Shown: one piece after another, positions 48,176 through 57,142 of the stretch
Layout: each line of letters opens with the position of its first letter
Position numbering within the stretch: position 1 is the first letter of the stretch
NCBI RefSeq assembly: GCF_004331645.1
Contig: NZ_SJSK01000001.1
Span: forward strand, 558,001 to 622,000
Direction of reading: 5' to 3'
From: Pedobacter frigiditerrae
GTDB lineage: Bacteria > Bacteroidota > Bacteroidia > Sphingobacteriales > Sphingobacteriaceae
Length of the DNA: 64,000 bases
Made by a program: the position numbers and the translations under genes
The notes under the pieces: model-generated
Seen by the model: only the letters and a program-made list of their open reading frames with translations
Database searches by the model: none
What the model was told of the DNA's origin: nothing

Positions 48176-50659
48176 TTAATTCACCAAAAACAATGCGTTT
48201 GTGAACATTTGTTTCCCATTTTCCCAGAAGGAGCGAAATAAAACATCGGTTCCAAGATAGATGATATTTCCTCTACCAGATTCTTGAACGCCATAAAGCA
48301 AGCCTGTAGCCAATTTCTTTTTTACTTTTTCTCCCGCAACACCAGCTATATAACTATTAGCTTTTAATGTGCCAACATTCCATCCATTTTCTAAAGGTTC
48401 GTAAATCTTCTCGTCTGTTTTTAGCGTGTAGTAGAATTTTCCTAAGCCCAAAGCCAATGGATGTGTTTGGTCTATAGAAACCTTATATATAGCTCCAGGA
48501 ATTGAATTTTGTAAATCGTCTTTATCTTTCTCAGCATACCTTCTTTCATTTATATCTTTATCCTTCTTTTCAGGGTATTCTTTTTTCTTGATATCAAAAG
48601 GTCTTTTACCAACTAATGAGCTAATCGCATCTTCCATTAATATCAATTTACCTCCTGCCGTAATCCAACTTGATAATTGCTCTGCTAATTTTTCGGTATA
48701 TGTTCCATCAGGGAGGATTAAAGTATTAATTTTATTGATATCTAGAAAGCCAGCATTTTGAACACTTATTAAGGTAATTGGATAATCCAATTCTTGTTCA
48801 AAGAAATGCCAAACCTCTCCAACTCCTTGAGAAGAAACTTCTTGACCCGTTACAACCGCAACTTTTGGCGTTGTTAATAGTTTATATACAGAAGAACCAA
48901 AATCCTTTCCTTTTTCTACATAACCACTTGCTATAGGATATAAGGAAACGTTATTACCTTTTGCTATTTCCGAAAGAATCTTACTGAAATCTTTAATACT
49001 CTTCTCATTTTCTGTTCTGTAAACCAATAAAGAACCAGCAGGATAAACTTTTCCGCCAATTGTGAATGCTTCTTCAGCTATGCGAACCTTAATGTTTTGC
49101 TTTTGCAGGGCGATTAATGTTTGTGCATCCTTAATAGAGTTCCAAGGCATTACCCAAGCATAAGGTTTTGCAATTGCGGGTATACTTTCTTTTTTCTCTT
49201 CAATGAAAGTATATGTCCCTATTAACGCTTCTTTAACAGCATAAGCATTTAGTCCGTATGCATAAGGCAAAGCCCATGCAGTAATATCATAGGTGTTAGA
49301 ATCTGTAACCATTGTTTGTGGTTCGAAGAGCACATTTGCCAAGACAGAACTAGGCTGCTGCAAATTCACAATCAAATCGTTTCTTTCTACTTTAAAATTT
49401 TCAAGCTTTTGGTTTTCGTAATTGTAACCATTTAAAGTTCTATCTGCACCAAAGGCAAACGCTATATGATTTCTTTTTAAGAGTTCTGCCATTTTACGCA
49501 AACGTTCTATGTTTTGCGCCTTAACAATATATGTCTTGTAATTTCCTGGAGGAGTAGCAGTGCTTTGCTCAAAATATTTTTTGAACTCGGTCAAAAGCTT
49601 TTCACTGTGTGTAGATACCGTTTCTAGCGTAGCTATTGAAGTAGTAAAGTGATGGTCAATCCTGTCTTTTAAGGTAAGCGTATCTCCATCTGATGTGATA
49701 ACCGCAAGACCAGCCCTAATTCCACCTTGCTCATAAGTCATTCCTATTGCCCCATTATATAAAGGATAAGTATCTCCATAAGAAGGGTATAATAAATCGA
49801 AACGTTCTTTGGTAAAATATTGCCATCCATTTTCATCAAAGTATTTTGCATTATTTTTTCCGACAGTAACCTGAAAATCTCTTTGCCAGGTGGTTATATC
49901 TTGATGAACAGGTTCTGCGGCAGGGGCAAAATAATAAGGTTCGTTATAACTTTGCTCGTGAAAATCTACATGAACTTGTGGCATCCATTTATGATATGCT
50001 ACCAATCTTTGTTGCGTTTCTATTTGTGTTTGCCAAGCCCAATCTCTATTTAAGTCGTAGTAATAATGATTAGGTCTTCCTCCTGGCCAAGGCTCGCTAT
50101 GTTCGCGAGCAGATGGGTCTGGATTTGGAACTACCCCACTTACCATATTAAAATTACTTACATATCTCTCTCTTCCATCTGGGTTTAAACAAGGGTCGAT
50201 AATCACTACTGTGTTTTTTAACCAATCTTTAACATTACTCTCTTTAGCCATTGCCAACGTATAAAGCACCCTCATTGAGGTCTCGGTTGAGTTAGCTTCA
50301 TTACCATGTACGTTATAACTTAACCATAAAATGGCGGGTTGTTTTGTTGCTTTTGCAGATTTTTCTGCATTGGACAAAGCCAAATTATTAGTTCTAATCT
50401 GTTCTAATCTATCCATATTTGAAGGATCAGATATTACCGCTAACAGTAATTCTCTTCCTTCATAAGTTTTTCCATAAACTTGTAATTGGATATTTTTATT
50501 AGCTGCAGCAACCTTTTTAAAATAATCCACCACCTTTTGATGCGGTGTAAATTTACTGCCCAAAGGATATCCTAAAAATTCATCTGGTGATGGAGTTTGG
50601 GCTAAAACAGTGGTTGTACCAAGGCAAACAAATAAAAGATAGAGCAGATAATTTTTCAT
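48176..50659 (-). CDS. Secreted M14-family zinc carboxypeptidase
   Basis: An 827-residue exported protein (signal ending VLAQ, 21). The catalytic M14 domain occupies about 25-350: zinc ligands His118 and Glu121 (NVHGNEAN) and His230 (VHVDFHEQ), substrate motif DLNRDW (202-207), and TYEQGG as probable site of the catalytic Glu. The C-terminal half (about 400-827) includes a class-I glutamine-amidotransferase-like fold (ILPDGTYTEKL, KLILMEDAI), common in large Bacteroidota M14 proteins. It trims C-terminal residues from peptides outside the cytoplasm. It lies upstream, on the same strand, of the isolated SusCD pair. Confidence 0.9.
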   Translation of the reverse strand: MKNYLLYLLFVCLGTTTVLAQTPSPDEFLGYPLGSKFTPHQKVVDYFKKVAAANKNIQLQVYGKTYEGRELLLAVISDPSNMDRLEQIRTNNLALSNAEKSAKATKQPAILWLSYNVHGNEANSTETSMRVLYTLAMAKESNVKDWLKNTVVIIDPCLNPDGRERYVSNFNMVSGVVPNPDPSAREHSEPWPGGRPNHYYYDLNRDWAWQTQIETQQRLVAYHKWMPQVHVDFHEQSYNEPYYFAPAAEPVHQDITTWQRDFQVTVGKNNAKYFDENGWQYFTKERFDLLYPSYGDTYPLYNGAIGMTYEQGGIRAGLAVITSDGDTLTLKDRIDHHFTTSIATLETVSTHSEKLLTEFKKYFEQSTATPPGNYKTYIVKAQNIERLRKMAELLKRNHIAFAFGADRTLNGYNYENQKLENFKVERNDLIVNLQQPSSVLANVLFEPQTMVTDSNTYDITAWALPYAYGLNAYAVKEALIGTYTFIEEKKESIPAIAKPYAWVMPWNSIKDAQTLIALQKQNIKVRIAEEAFTIGGKVYPAGSLLVYRTENEKSIKDFSKILSEIAKGNNVSLYPIASGYVEKGKDFGSSVYKLLTTPKVAVVTGQEVSSQGVGEVWHFFEQELDYPITLISVQNAGFLDINKINTLILPDGTYTEKLAEQLSSWITAGGKLILMEDAISSLVGKRPFDIKKKEYPEKKDKDINERRYAEKDKDDLQNSIPGAIYKVSIDQTHPLALGLGKFYYTLKTDEKIYEPLENGWNVGTLKANSYIAGVAGEKVKKKLATGLLYGVQESGRGNIIYLGTDVLFRSFWENGKQMFTNALFLVN

Positions 50660-50750
50660 ATAAAGGGAATATTTACCAATAATACTAAAAAGAATATTTT
50701 ATTTGTCTTTGCATTTGTAATTTTACGATTGAATTTATCCGCTTTGCACA

Positions 50751-52049
50751 ATGGCAAATACCGAACAGCTTTACAAACACTATTTAAACCACCCAACAAT
50801 TTGTACAGATACAAGGACCATTACCAAGGGTTGTTTGTTTTTTGCGCTTAAAGGTGAAAATTTTGATGCCAATACTTTTGCTTTGCAAGCAATTGAACAA
50901 GGAGCTGCTTTTGCAATTGTTGACAATGAAGAATACGCCAAAAATGATCAATGCATTTTAGTTCCTGATGTTTTAACAGCGTTACAGGACTTAGCCAAAC
51001 ACCACAGAAAACAATTAACCATACCAGTTATTGGCTTAACAGGCAGCAACGGAAAAACAACTACCAAAGAGCTTATTAGAGCAGTTTTAGCAGAGCGTTT
51101 TAAAACCTTTGCTACTAAAGGAAATTTAAACAATCATATTGGTGTGCCCTTATCTATCTTATCTATGCAAAGTGATATAGAAATTGCGGTAATAGAAATG
51201 GGAGCAAATCATCAAAAAGAGATTGAGTTTTTGTGTGAGATTGCACAACCAACTCATGGCTTAATTACAAATGTGGGTATGGCTCATTTAGATGGATTTG
51301 GGGGATTTGAGGGCGTAAAAAAAGGAAAGGCTGAGTTATTTGCTTATTTAAAAGCCCAGCATGGTTTTGCTTTTATTAATCGCAATAACCCTTATTTACT
51401 AGAGATGAGTGAACGTGCGGATTTGAATAAGGTAATTTATTACGGTACTGAAAAAGAAAATGCAGTAAGTGGCGAGTTAAAAAATAGCGACCCACTTATA
51501 GAGTTTAACTGGAGCACAAAGGGTAAAAACCACGAAGCTAAAGCAAACCTTACTGGAACATACAATTTCGAAAATATTTTAGCAGCAATATGTATCGGGA
51601 ATTTCTTTGATTTAACGCCTTCTCAAATCAACAACGGCTTGGCAAATTATTTCCCGACTAACAATCGCTCTCAATTAACAAAAACAGAGAACAATACTTT
51701 AATCTGCGATTTTTACAATGCAAACCCAAGTAGCATGACAGCGGCTTTAAATAATTTAAAAGCTTTAAGTGCTGAGCACAAAATTGCCATAATTGGTGAT
51801 ATGTTTGAGTTGGGCGCAGAAGGACCAGAACAACATGAAATAGTAGTTGAGCTTGCCGCTCAAAATGAATTATCAACTTTGTTTATAGGCAAGAGCTTTT
51901 ATGAGTTTAAAGATAAATATCCCGGTCAGTTTTTTAGCTCTCCTGCTGATGCAGCCAATCATTTGCAAGACAATCCGATTAAAGGCAAACTAGTTTTACT
52001 AAAAGGAAGTAGGGGAATGGCGCTAGAACAGTTGTTACCTTTGCTATAG
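50751..52049 (+). CDS. murF: UDP-N-acetylmuramoyl-tripeptide--D-alanyl-D-alanine ligase
   Basis: A 432-residue Mur ligase adding D-Ala-D-Ala to the peptidoglycan precursor in the cytoplasm. The three-domain layout is intact: N-terminal UDP-binding domain (1-90, with DTRTITKGCLFFALKGE), the ATPase domain with P-loop TGSNGKTTT (97-105) and EMGANHQKEI, and the C-terminal domain starting around 310 (DFYNANPSSM, GDMFELG). It stands alone, divergent from the M14 gene and convergent with a thioredoxin-fold gene. Confidence 0.95.
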   Translation: MANTEQLYKHYLNHPTICTDTRTITKGCLFFALKGENFDANTFALQAIEQGAAFAIVDNEEYAKNDQCILVPDVLTALQDLAKHHRKQLTIPVIGLTGSNGKTTTKELIRAVLAERFKTFATKGNLNNHIGVPLSILSMQSDIEIAVIEMGANHQKEIEFLCEIAQPTHGLITNVGMAHLDGFGGFEGVKKGKAELFAYLKAQHGFAFINRNNPYLLEMSERADLNKVIYYGTEKENAVSGELKNSDPLIEFNWSTKGKNHEAKANLTGTYNFENILAAICIGNFFDLTPSQINNGLANYFPTNNRSQLTKTENNTLICDFYNANPSSMTAALNNLKALSAEHKIAIIGDMFELGAEGPEQHEIVVELAAQNELSTLFIGKSFYEFKDKYPGQFFSSPADAANHLQDNPIKGKLVLLKGSRGMALEQLLPLL

Positions 52050-52079
52050 GTTGTTTTATTAAATCATTCTTAAGCAAAA

Positions 52080-52116
52080 AGCTGCAATCGTTTGAATAAA
52101 TTTATTCCTGTAGCTA
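52080..52116. terminator. Possible weak hairpin between convergent genes
   Basis: AGCTGCA near 52080 and TGTAGCT near 52116 can pair around the perfect palindrome GAATAAATTTATTC (52094-52107). It lies between the convergent murF and thioredoxin-fold genes. The stem is short, so the call is tentative. Confidence 0.3.
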
Positions 52117-52131
52117 TGGCTAAGTTTATAA

Positions 52132-53322
52132 TTATGGTTTCTGATTCATTCTTTCCAGTGCAGATTTTATGTCTTCTTTTACATTTTCAGGTGTATTAAC
52201 GTCTAGAATCATTTTGCTTGCAATTACTTTAAATTTGTCTAACTCTTTAGCTTTTATGTAAATGATTGCCTTTACAAAATCTTTCATATATGCCTTTTTC
52301 GAATCAAACTGTATCGCTTCAAATTTTTTCAAAACTGGGTCTAATTTTCCTTTTTCTAAAAGAATTGGCCCCAAATTCATCATTGCGTTACAAATTTGAT
52401 CAAGATTTACTTTGCTTGGTGTATTTACTATTAAGAGGTCTAATGAAGTTATAGCATCGTCAATCCTACCATTATCCAAACCATACTGTGCTTTAAAATA
52501 GTGCAATACAAAAAAGGCTTTTAATGGAATATATTTATCCAAAATAGTTTTTACTTTATCGAAGTCGAGTTTTTCAGCATCTCCTTGTGTTTTATCTGAA
52601 ATAGCGTAATCTATCGTTAATCCAATTAAACGTTCTTCAAAATCTGCTTTGGTATATTTGCCAGAAGCAGTAATCTTCGCTTCGCTTTTTGCCAAATAAG
52701 CCAAAGCCTTTTCATCTGGCAATGTATTAATTGGCACCATTATCAAATCAATTAAATCAGCATTAGCTAAAATGTCTGCTTGTTTTGCTAAATAATCCGA
52801 GCCTAATTGGTCAAAATCTTCATCTTCAAATGCTGCTGCTTGTTCGGCAAATTTTAAGAATTGAGCATTACTTAATTCTAATGCTTTCTTTTTTAAAGTA
52901 TAATACTGGGTGTTTGGGTCTTTAGCATTTTTACCTAAGTCTACAAATTCCTTTGCTTCCAAAAAGCCAACTCCTTTATGCAACAACACCCCTTCAGTAT
53001 CTATATACATTAAATTAGGATAGGCCTCAACCATATATTTCTCTGCCAATGTTTTACCTTCACCTTTTTCCATGTCATATTTAACATTGATAAAATTGGC
53101 ATTGTAGTAATCTGCAACAGCTTGATCTTTGTATGTTTCAGCATCCATTTTTTTACATGGACCGCACCAAGTTGCATAGCCATCTAAGAAAATCATTTTC
53201 TTTTCTTTTTTAGCTTTTTCTAAAACAGTTGCCCAAGTTGGGTTCTCTAAAAAAATGATTTCAGCAGCAGAGGCTGATACTGATATAATGAATAGGCAAA
53301 TTGCCGTGAACAATGACTTCAT
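52132..53322 (-). CDS. Exported thioredoxin-fold protein with helical C-terminal extension
   Basis: A 396-residue protein with a signal peptide ending SASA (19-20). The thioredoxin domain (about 20-135) has the active site TWCGPC with Cys53 and Cys56 and the cis-proline region VEAYPNLMYID. The remaining 260 residues are helical, resembling TPR-like scaffolds. It probably reduces or isomerises disulfides in the periplasm. No partner gene is evident; gldH lies 84 bp upstream on the same strand. Confidence 0.85.
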   Translation of the reverse strand: MKSLFTAICLFIISVSASAAEIIFLENPTWATVLEKAKKEKKMIFLDGYATWCGPCKKMDAETYKDQAVADYYNANFINVKYDMEKGEGKTLAEKYMVEAYPNLMYIDTEGVLLHKGVGFLEAKEFVDLGKNAKDPNTQYYTLKKKALELSNAQFLKFAEQAAAFEDEDFDQLGSDYLAKQADILANADLIDLIMVPINTLPDEKALAYLAKSEAKITASGKYTKADFEERLIGLTIDYAISDKTQGDAEKLDFDKVKTILDKYIPLKAFFVLHYFKAQYGLDNGRIDDAITSLDLLIVNTPSKVNLDQICNAMMNLGPILLEKGKLDPVLKKFEAIQFDSKKAYMKDFVKAIIYIKAKELDKFKVIASKMILDVNTPENVKEDIKSALERMNQKP

Positions 53323-53406
53323 CTGAATTGGTTTTATGCTTTCTGTTTGGTTAGCTAGTGCAAATTAGCGTTAAGATTATGGATATAAAATACCTAAAAA
53401 CAGGTA

Positions 53407-53880
53407 TTATTTTGCTTGAGTTTTGGCTACTGCTATTCCTGCGTCACTAATGCCACTTAGTGGATTATCACGCATATTTTGTTCTATTTCTATTTCGTAT
53501 TTACCGGGTTTGGCAAAGTGATAATTTGTTAATAAGGGGAAATTATAAGTAAAAATATCTCCAGAGCCTCTACCCAGCCATTCGCCATCGGCTTTTGCCA
53601 ATTTATATTGATAGCGATTATTTCGATTTAAGCCTTTTCCCTTAATATGTACAATTACATAGATATTTGAATAGCGATAATCTGCCGTATGGCGAAGTTT
53701 AAAATACAAATTATAAGGTTCGTTAATGTCTTTAACCTCCACAGTTGCCTTAACACTTTTTGCATAGGCCCAATTATTTTCTGGCATAGCCTGATTGGTA
53801 TCTACTAGGTTATCATTAACACAACCACCAAGCAAAATGCTAAATGCTGCTAAAAAACATATGAACCTTAATTTATGCAT
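53407..53880 (-). CDS. gldH: GldH-like gliding/T9SS-associated lipoprotein
   Basis: A 157-residue lipoprotein (lipobox LGGC, Cys20). The sequence NNWAYAKSVKATVEV, the FKLRHTADYRYSNIYV strand and the PGKYEIEIEQNMR end match the GldH family, required for gliding and linked with the type IX secretion apparatus. I begin at ATG 53880, 4 bp after the ricT stop. A much longer frame upstream (to 54177) overlaps ricT out of frame and lacks a signal peptide, so I reject it. The order holB-ricT-gldH is common in Bacteroidota. Presence does not prove motility. Confidence 0.8.
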   Translation of the reverse strand: MHKLRFICFLAAFSILLGGCVNDNLVDTNQAMPENNWAYAKSVKATVEVKDINEPYNLYFKLRHTADYRYSNIYVIVHIKGKGLNRNNRYQYKLAKADGEWLGRGSGDIFTYNFPLLTNYHFAKPGKYEIEIEQNMRDNPLSGISDAGIAVAKTQAK

Positions 53881-53884
53881 TGTA

Positions 53885-55342
53885 CTATTCATCGCCTTTT
53901 GGGGCATTTGGCGCTTGATCTTTAGACTTGTTTTTATTTCGATTTTTATTCCTGTTTTTATTGTTTCTGTTTGGTTTTGGCCCGTTTGGATTAGTAACCT
54001 CACTTTTCTCTGCAACAGGTTTTTGAACAGCCTGATTTGGATTTGGCTTTTGAGACTGTGGTCTTTGCTGTTGTGCTTGAGGTGGTTTGTTTTGTGCCAA
54101 AGGCACTCCTTTGGAGCTGACGGGCTTGCTCTGTTGCGCAGCCTTAGGCTGTTGTGGTCGTGTTTGTTGTGGCGCATTTCCCTGAGGCTGATTCCTGTTT
54201 CTATCGTTATTACGGTTATTGCGATTGTTACGGTTTTTGTTTCTATCGTCTAGCCTTGTTAAACTATCCTGACCAACTACATTTTCATAATCATGAACTT
54301 TTTCAACTATTGTTGTTGTCTTTAGTTCAACTGCTTCGTCCTTCAAATTAACTGGCTTTTCTCCTTTTTTATTCATTGCCATGATTTCTTTCACACGGTC
54401 AACTTTTAAAGGAATCCAATCTTCTTGATTGGCATAACTAAACCACATTAATTTTTTGAAGATGTCTGTTTTTTGATGGCGAGCAACCCCAACTTCTGTT
54501 TGCAAAGCCTCAATGCGATCTGGAATATCTTTTAAAGCATCCAAATAAGTATCTAATTCATAATTTAAACAGCATTTTAACTTACCGCATTGTCCAGCAA
54601 GTTTTAATGTATTTAAGGAAAGATTTTGGTACCTAGCCGCAGCTGTAGAAACTGTTTTGAAATTAGTTAACCAAGTAGAGCAGCACAATTCGCGACCACA
54701 AGAACCAATTCCGCCTAAACGACCCGCCTCTTGACGCATACCAATTTGGCGCATTTCAATTCTAATACGAAAAGTTTCAGCCATTTTTTTAATCAACTCT
54801 CTAAAATCTACACGACCTTCTGCTGTATAAAAAAACGTAGCTTTTGTTTTATCTCCTTGGTAATCTACATCGCTAATTTTCATCGACAAACGTAAATCTA
54901 ATGCCAAGGTACGGGCTTTATGCATGGTTTCCCATTCCATATCTTTTGCCAGTTTCCATTTATCTACATCAGCCTCTGTAGCCTTACGATATATTTTACG
55001 AGTAACTTGGTCTAGTGGCGTTTTGCGGCGTTTCATTTGCATGCGCACCAATTCTCCCGTTAAGGAAACGTGGCCAATATCGTATCCGCCAGTTGCACCT
55101 TCTACCGCAACCAACTCACCAATTTCAAGGTAAATATTATCGTTATTTAAAAAGAATTCTTTTCTAGCGCCTTTAAATTTTACTTCAACAACTTGAAAAG
55201 GTATATAATTAGATGGCATATCTAAATTGGATAGCCAATCGTGTACTTCCATTTTTTGGCATCCACCAGTAAGGCATGAGCCATTACTTTTGCAGCCAGA
55301 GGGAGCGCAACCGCCACCTGTAGAACAACTTCCACATCCCAT
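53885..55342 (-). CDS. ricT: PSP1-domain protein (RicT/YaaT-like)
   Basis: A 485-residue cytoplasmic protein. The N-terminus is Cys-rich (GCGSCSTGGGCAPSGCKSNG), the PSP1 domain covers about 60-280 with CGRELCCSTW and GQCGKLKCCLNYE, motifs containing cysteines that bind an iron-sulfur cluster in RicT. The last 115 residues are a low-complexity tail of Asn, Arg, Gln, Pro and Lys, likely disordered and possibly RNA-binding. In Bacillus RicT helps RNA maturation and development; its role in Bacteroidota is unclear. It starts 1 bp after holB and ends 4 bp before gldH. Confidence 0.85.
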   Translation of the reverse strand: MGCGSCSTGGGCAPSGCKSNGSCLTGGCQKMEVHDWLSNLDMPSNYIPFQVVEVKFKGARKEFFLNNDNIYLEIGELVAVEGATGGYDIGHVSLTGELVRMQMKRRKTPLDQVTRKIYRKATEADVDKWKLAKDMEWETMHKARTLALDLRLSMKISDVDYQGDKTKATFFYTAEGRVDFRELIKKMAETFRIRIEMRQIGMRQEAGRLGGIGSCGRELCCSTWLTNFKTVSTAAARYQNLSLNTLKLAGQCGKLKCCLNYELDTYLDALKDIPDRIEALQTEVGVARHQKTDIFKKLMWFSYANQEDWIPLKVDRVKEIMAMNKKGEKPVNLKDEAVELKTTTIVEKVHDYENVVGQDSLTRLDDRNKNRNNRNNRNNDRNRNQPQGNAPQQTRPQQPKAAQQSKPVSSKGVPLAQNKPPQAQQQRPQSQKPNPNQAVQKPVAEKSEVTNPNGPKPNRNNKNRNKNRNKNKSKDQAPNAPKGDE

Positions 55343-55343
55343 A

Positions 55344-56492
55344 TTAATTGTATATATGTTGAGTCCCTTTCGGGAACGTTTTAAACTTAATTATTTTAAC
55401 TAATTGTAAAGATACATCTAAAAACAGAATTTTTGGATTCGCATTCCGCTCGATGTGGTAATGTGCTTTCTCTAATTCGTTAATTAATGCTTCCACCATC
55501 CCCAAATTTAACACATGGGTGGATAATTTTATTGCCACCTCTAATGTTTGATGAGGCAATTTAACCAAATCATCAGCTCCGCTTAGCAGCAAGCTACATT
55601 CGCGTAAAAAGTTGATGCCATATTTTAAAAAATTCTTTTGATTTTCTCTACCCCAACTTGCAGCAGTATCTGTAAAGGCAATCATTGCTGGTACTTTATT
55701 GCCAAAACCCATACGTAACCACTCTGCAAAATAACTTGCGTTGTTGTTAGGTGTATCATTTAACATCGCCTTGGCTTCAATCAAATTTCCATCTGCCAAA
55801 AAGCTATATTCAGTTGCTTGATTTTCAGACAAGGCAGCTTTGTTAATTAAATATGCTTCAATTTCTGTATCTGGTAATTTCGGAATTTTAACAATCTGCG
55901 TGCGAGATAAAATAGTCGATAAAATCTGTTCTTGATTTTGAGCTACTAAAATAAACAGGGTGTTTGCAGGCGGTTCTTCAATTATTTTTAGCAGGGCATT
56001 TCCCTCCCTATCTAAAAATTCTGGCAACCACATGATTAAAACTTTCGTGTCTGCCTCAAATGCTTTGTAGCTTAATTTTTTGATGATATCATGACACTCT
56101 GCAATGTTAATATTTGCTTGTTTATTGTCTGCACTTAGCTTTGATCGCCAAATATCCAAATTGAAATATGGGTCTTCCAACAATAAACTTCTCCATTCTT
56201 CTAATACATCAACTGCGATTTTCACAGCAGCTGAAGCAAAAAATGGATAGGAGAAATGTAAGTCGGGATGAATATATCTTTCGTACTTTCTACAAGAGGA
56301 GCATTCTCCACAACTATCTGTAGGTGACTTATTTTGACAATTTAGATATTGTGCATAAGCAATGGCCAATGGCAAAGCACCGCTACCCTCTGGAGATAAA
56401 AACAATTGCGCATGACTAACCCTGTTCTCTACAACGGTTTGTATCAATTGCTTTTTAATGTCTTCCTGACCAATTATCTCTTTAAACTGCAT
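55344..56492 (-). CDS. holB: DNA polymerase III delta prime subunit
   Basis: A 382-residue clamp-loader AAA+ protein. It opens MQFKEIIGQEDIKKQL and has a degenerate P-loop (LSPEGSGALP, 32-41), as expected for the non-hydrolysing delta prime subunit, with zinc-binding cysteines at 52, 61, 64 and 67 (CGECSSC). The motif ILSRTQIVKIP (about 193-203) is the SRC-like sensor region. It loads the sliding clamp with DnaX and HolA. First gene of holB-ricT-gldH. Confidence 0.88.
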   Translation of the reverse strand: MQFKEIIGQEDIKKQLIQTVVENRVSHAQLFLSPEGSGALPLAIAYAQYLNCQNKSPTDSCGECSSCRKYERYIHPDLHFSYPFFASAAVKIAVDVLEEWRSLLLEDPYFNLDIWRSKLSADNKQANINIAECHDIIKKLSYKAFEADTKVLIMWLPEFLDREGNALLKIIEEPPANTLFILVAQNQEQILSTILSRTQIVKIPKLPDTEIEAYLINKAALSENQATEYSFLADGNLIEAKAMLNDTPNNNASYFAEWLRMGFGNKVPAMIAFTDTAASWGRENQKNFLKYGINFLRECSLLLSGADDLVKLPHQTLEVAIKLSTHVLNLGMVEALINELEKAHYHIERNANPKILFLDVSLQLVKIIKFKTFPKGTQHIYN

Positions 56493-56529
56493 TGGTGCAA
56501 AATAAGAAATAGATGTGAGAAATGGTATA

Positions 56530-56606
56530 GCGTATTGCGATTTGCGTATAGAGAAATGGTTTGATTCCTTCTAGTCTCAATACGCAATACTCAAATCCCA
56601 ATACGC
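56530..56606. repeat. Inverted array of 7-bp CAATACG-type repeats
   Basis: On the right, CAATACG, CAATACT, CAAATCC and CAATACG follow one another (56578-56605). On the left, GCGTATT, GCGATTT and GCGTATA (56530-56550) are the same units in reverse complement. TCTC/GAGA boundaries near 56575 and 56551 also pair, giving a long imperfect hairpin in the divergent gap between holB and the MarR gene. It resembles CAATACT-type short repeats I recall from Bacteroidota intergenic DNA. Confidence 0.55.
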
Positions 56607-56621
56607 TTTGTAAAATATTAG

Positions 56622-56633
56622 TTGATATATCAA
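56622..56633. promoter_or_regulatory. Palindromic candidate MarR operator
   Basis: TTGATATATCAA is a perfect 12-bp palindrome, the size and composition of a MarR-family site, 37 bp ahead of the MarR start codon. A further TTGAT half-site follows at 56637-56641. Location suggests autoregulation and control of the downstream receptor gene. Confidence 0.5.
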
Positions 56634-56651
56634 TTATTGATTTGGCATTTA

Positions 56652-56659
56652 TAAATTTG
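56652..56659 (+). promoter_or_regulatory. TAnnTTTG promoter element of the MarR gene
   Basis: TAAATTTG matches the Bacteroidota -7 consensus and ends 10 bp before the ATG at 56670, implying a very short leader. The palindrome at 56622-56633 lies within the expected promoter footprint, so binding there would block transcription. No good -33 box is seen. Confidence 0.5.
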
Positions 56660-56669
56660 CTATAGAATT

Positions 56670-57107
56670 ATGGAAAAGTTAAACAACACGCTGCTTTATA
56701 CTTTAGATAAATGCTTTAGGACCTATAATCAATTTGCACAAAGAAATGTTCGCAAAGCTGGTTACGACATCACTATTGACCAATGGTTAATTTTAAAAAG
56801 TGTTGCCGAAAATCCAAATATCACACAAAATGATATAAGTAAAATAGTATTTAAGGATAATGCTTCCATTACTAGAATCATCCAATTATTGATAAAACAA
56901 GATTTTTTAACTAGAGAAATTCATCCCTCTGATAGGAGAAGGGTAAACTTAACACTAACCGAAACTGGGAAAAAGATAACAATTGATGTAAATGAAATCG
57001 CCTTGCAAAATAGAGCTGCCGCACTAAAAGGTATTGATGAAGAATCCATTAAACTGATGAGGGATTTACTGCAAAAAGTAATAGGAAACTGTAATAATGG
57101 CTCTTAG
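56670..57107 (+). CDS. MarR-family transcriptional regulator
   Basis: A 145-residue winged-helix protein. The DNA-binding region runs from about 45 to 105: NITQNDISKIVFKDNASITR (recognition helix) and the wing REIHPSDRRRVNLTLTETGK, whose DRR motif is diagnostic. Terminal helices form the dimer. MarR proteins usually repress neighbouring genes until a small ligand binds. The next gene, an outer-membrane receptor, starts 35 bp downstream and is the likely co-transcribed target. Confidence 0.9.
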   Translation: MEKLNNTLLYTLDKCFRTYNQFAQRNVRKAGYDITIDQWLILKSVAENPNITQNDISKIVFKDNASITRIIQLLIKQDFLTREIHPSDRRRVNLTLTETGKKITIDVNEIALQNRAAALKGIDEESIKLMRDLLQKVIGNCNNGS

Positions 57108-57142
57108 TCGAGTCAGATTTAAACGAAACACACACCATACAA

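Noticed and set aside
52094-52107. GAATAAATTTATTC palindrome as a regulator site
   Set aside because: It lies between two convergent genes, far from any promoter, and consists almost only of A and T.
53407-54177. Long 256-residue frame extending upstream of gldH
   Set aside because: Its first 99 residues overlap ricT in another frame, are made of low-complexity basic sequence that mirrors the repetitive ricT tail, and remove the lipoprotein signal; the start at 53880 is far better.
53795-54253. Plus-strand 152-residue hydrophobic frame
   Set aside because: It is the antisense shadow of the ricT tail and gldH start; hydrophobicity is an artefact of complementing Asn/Lys-rich codons.
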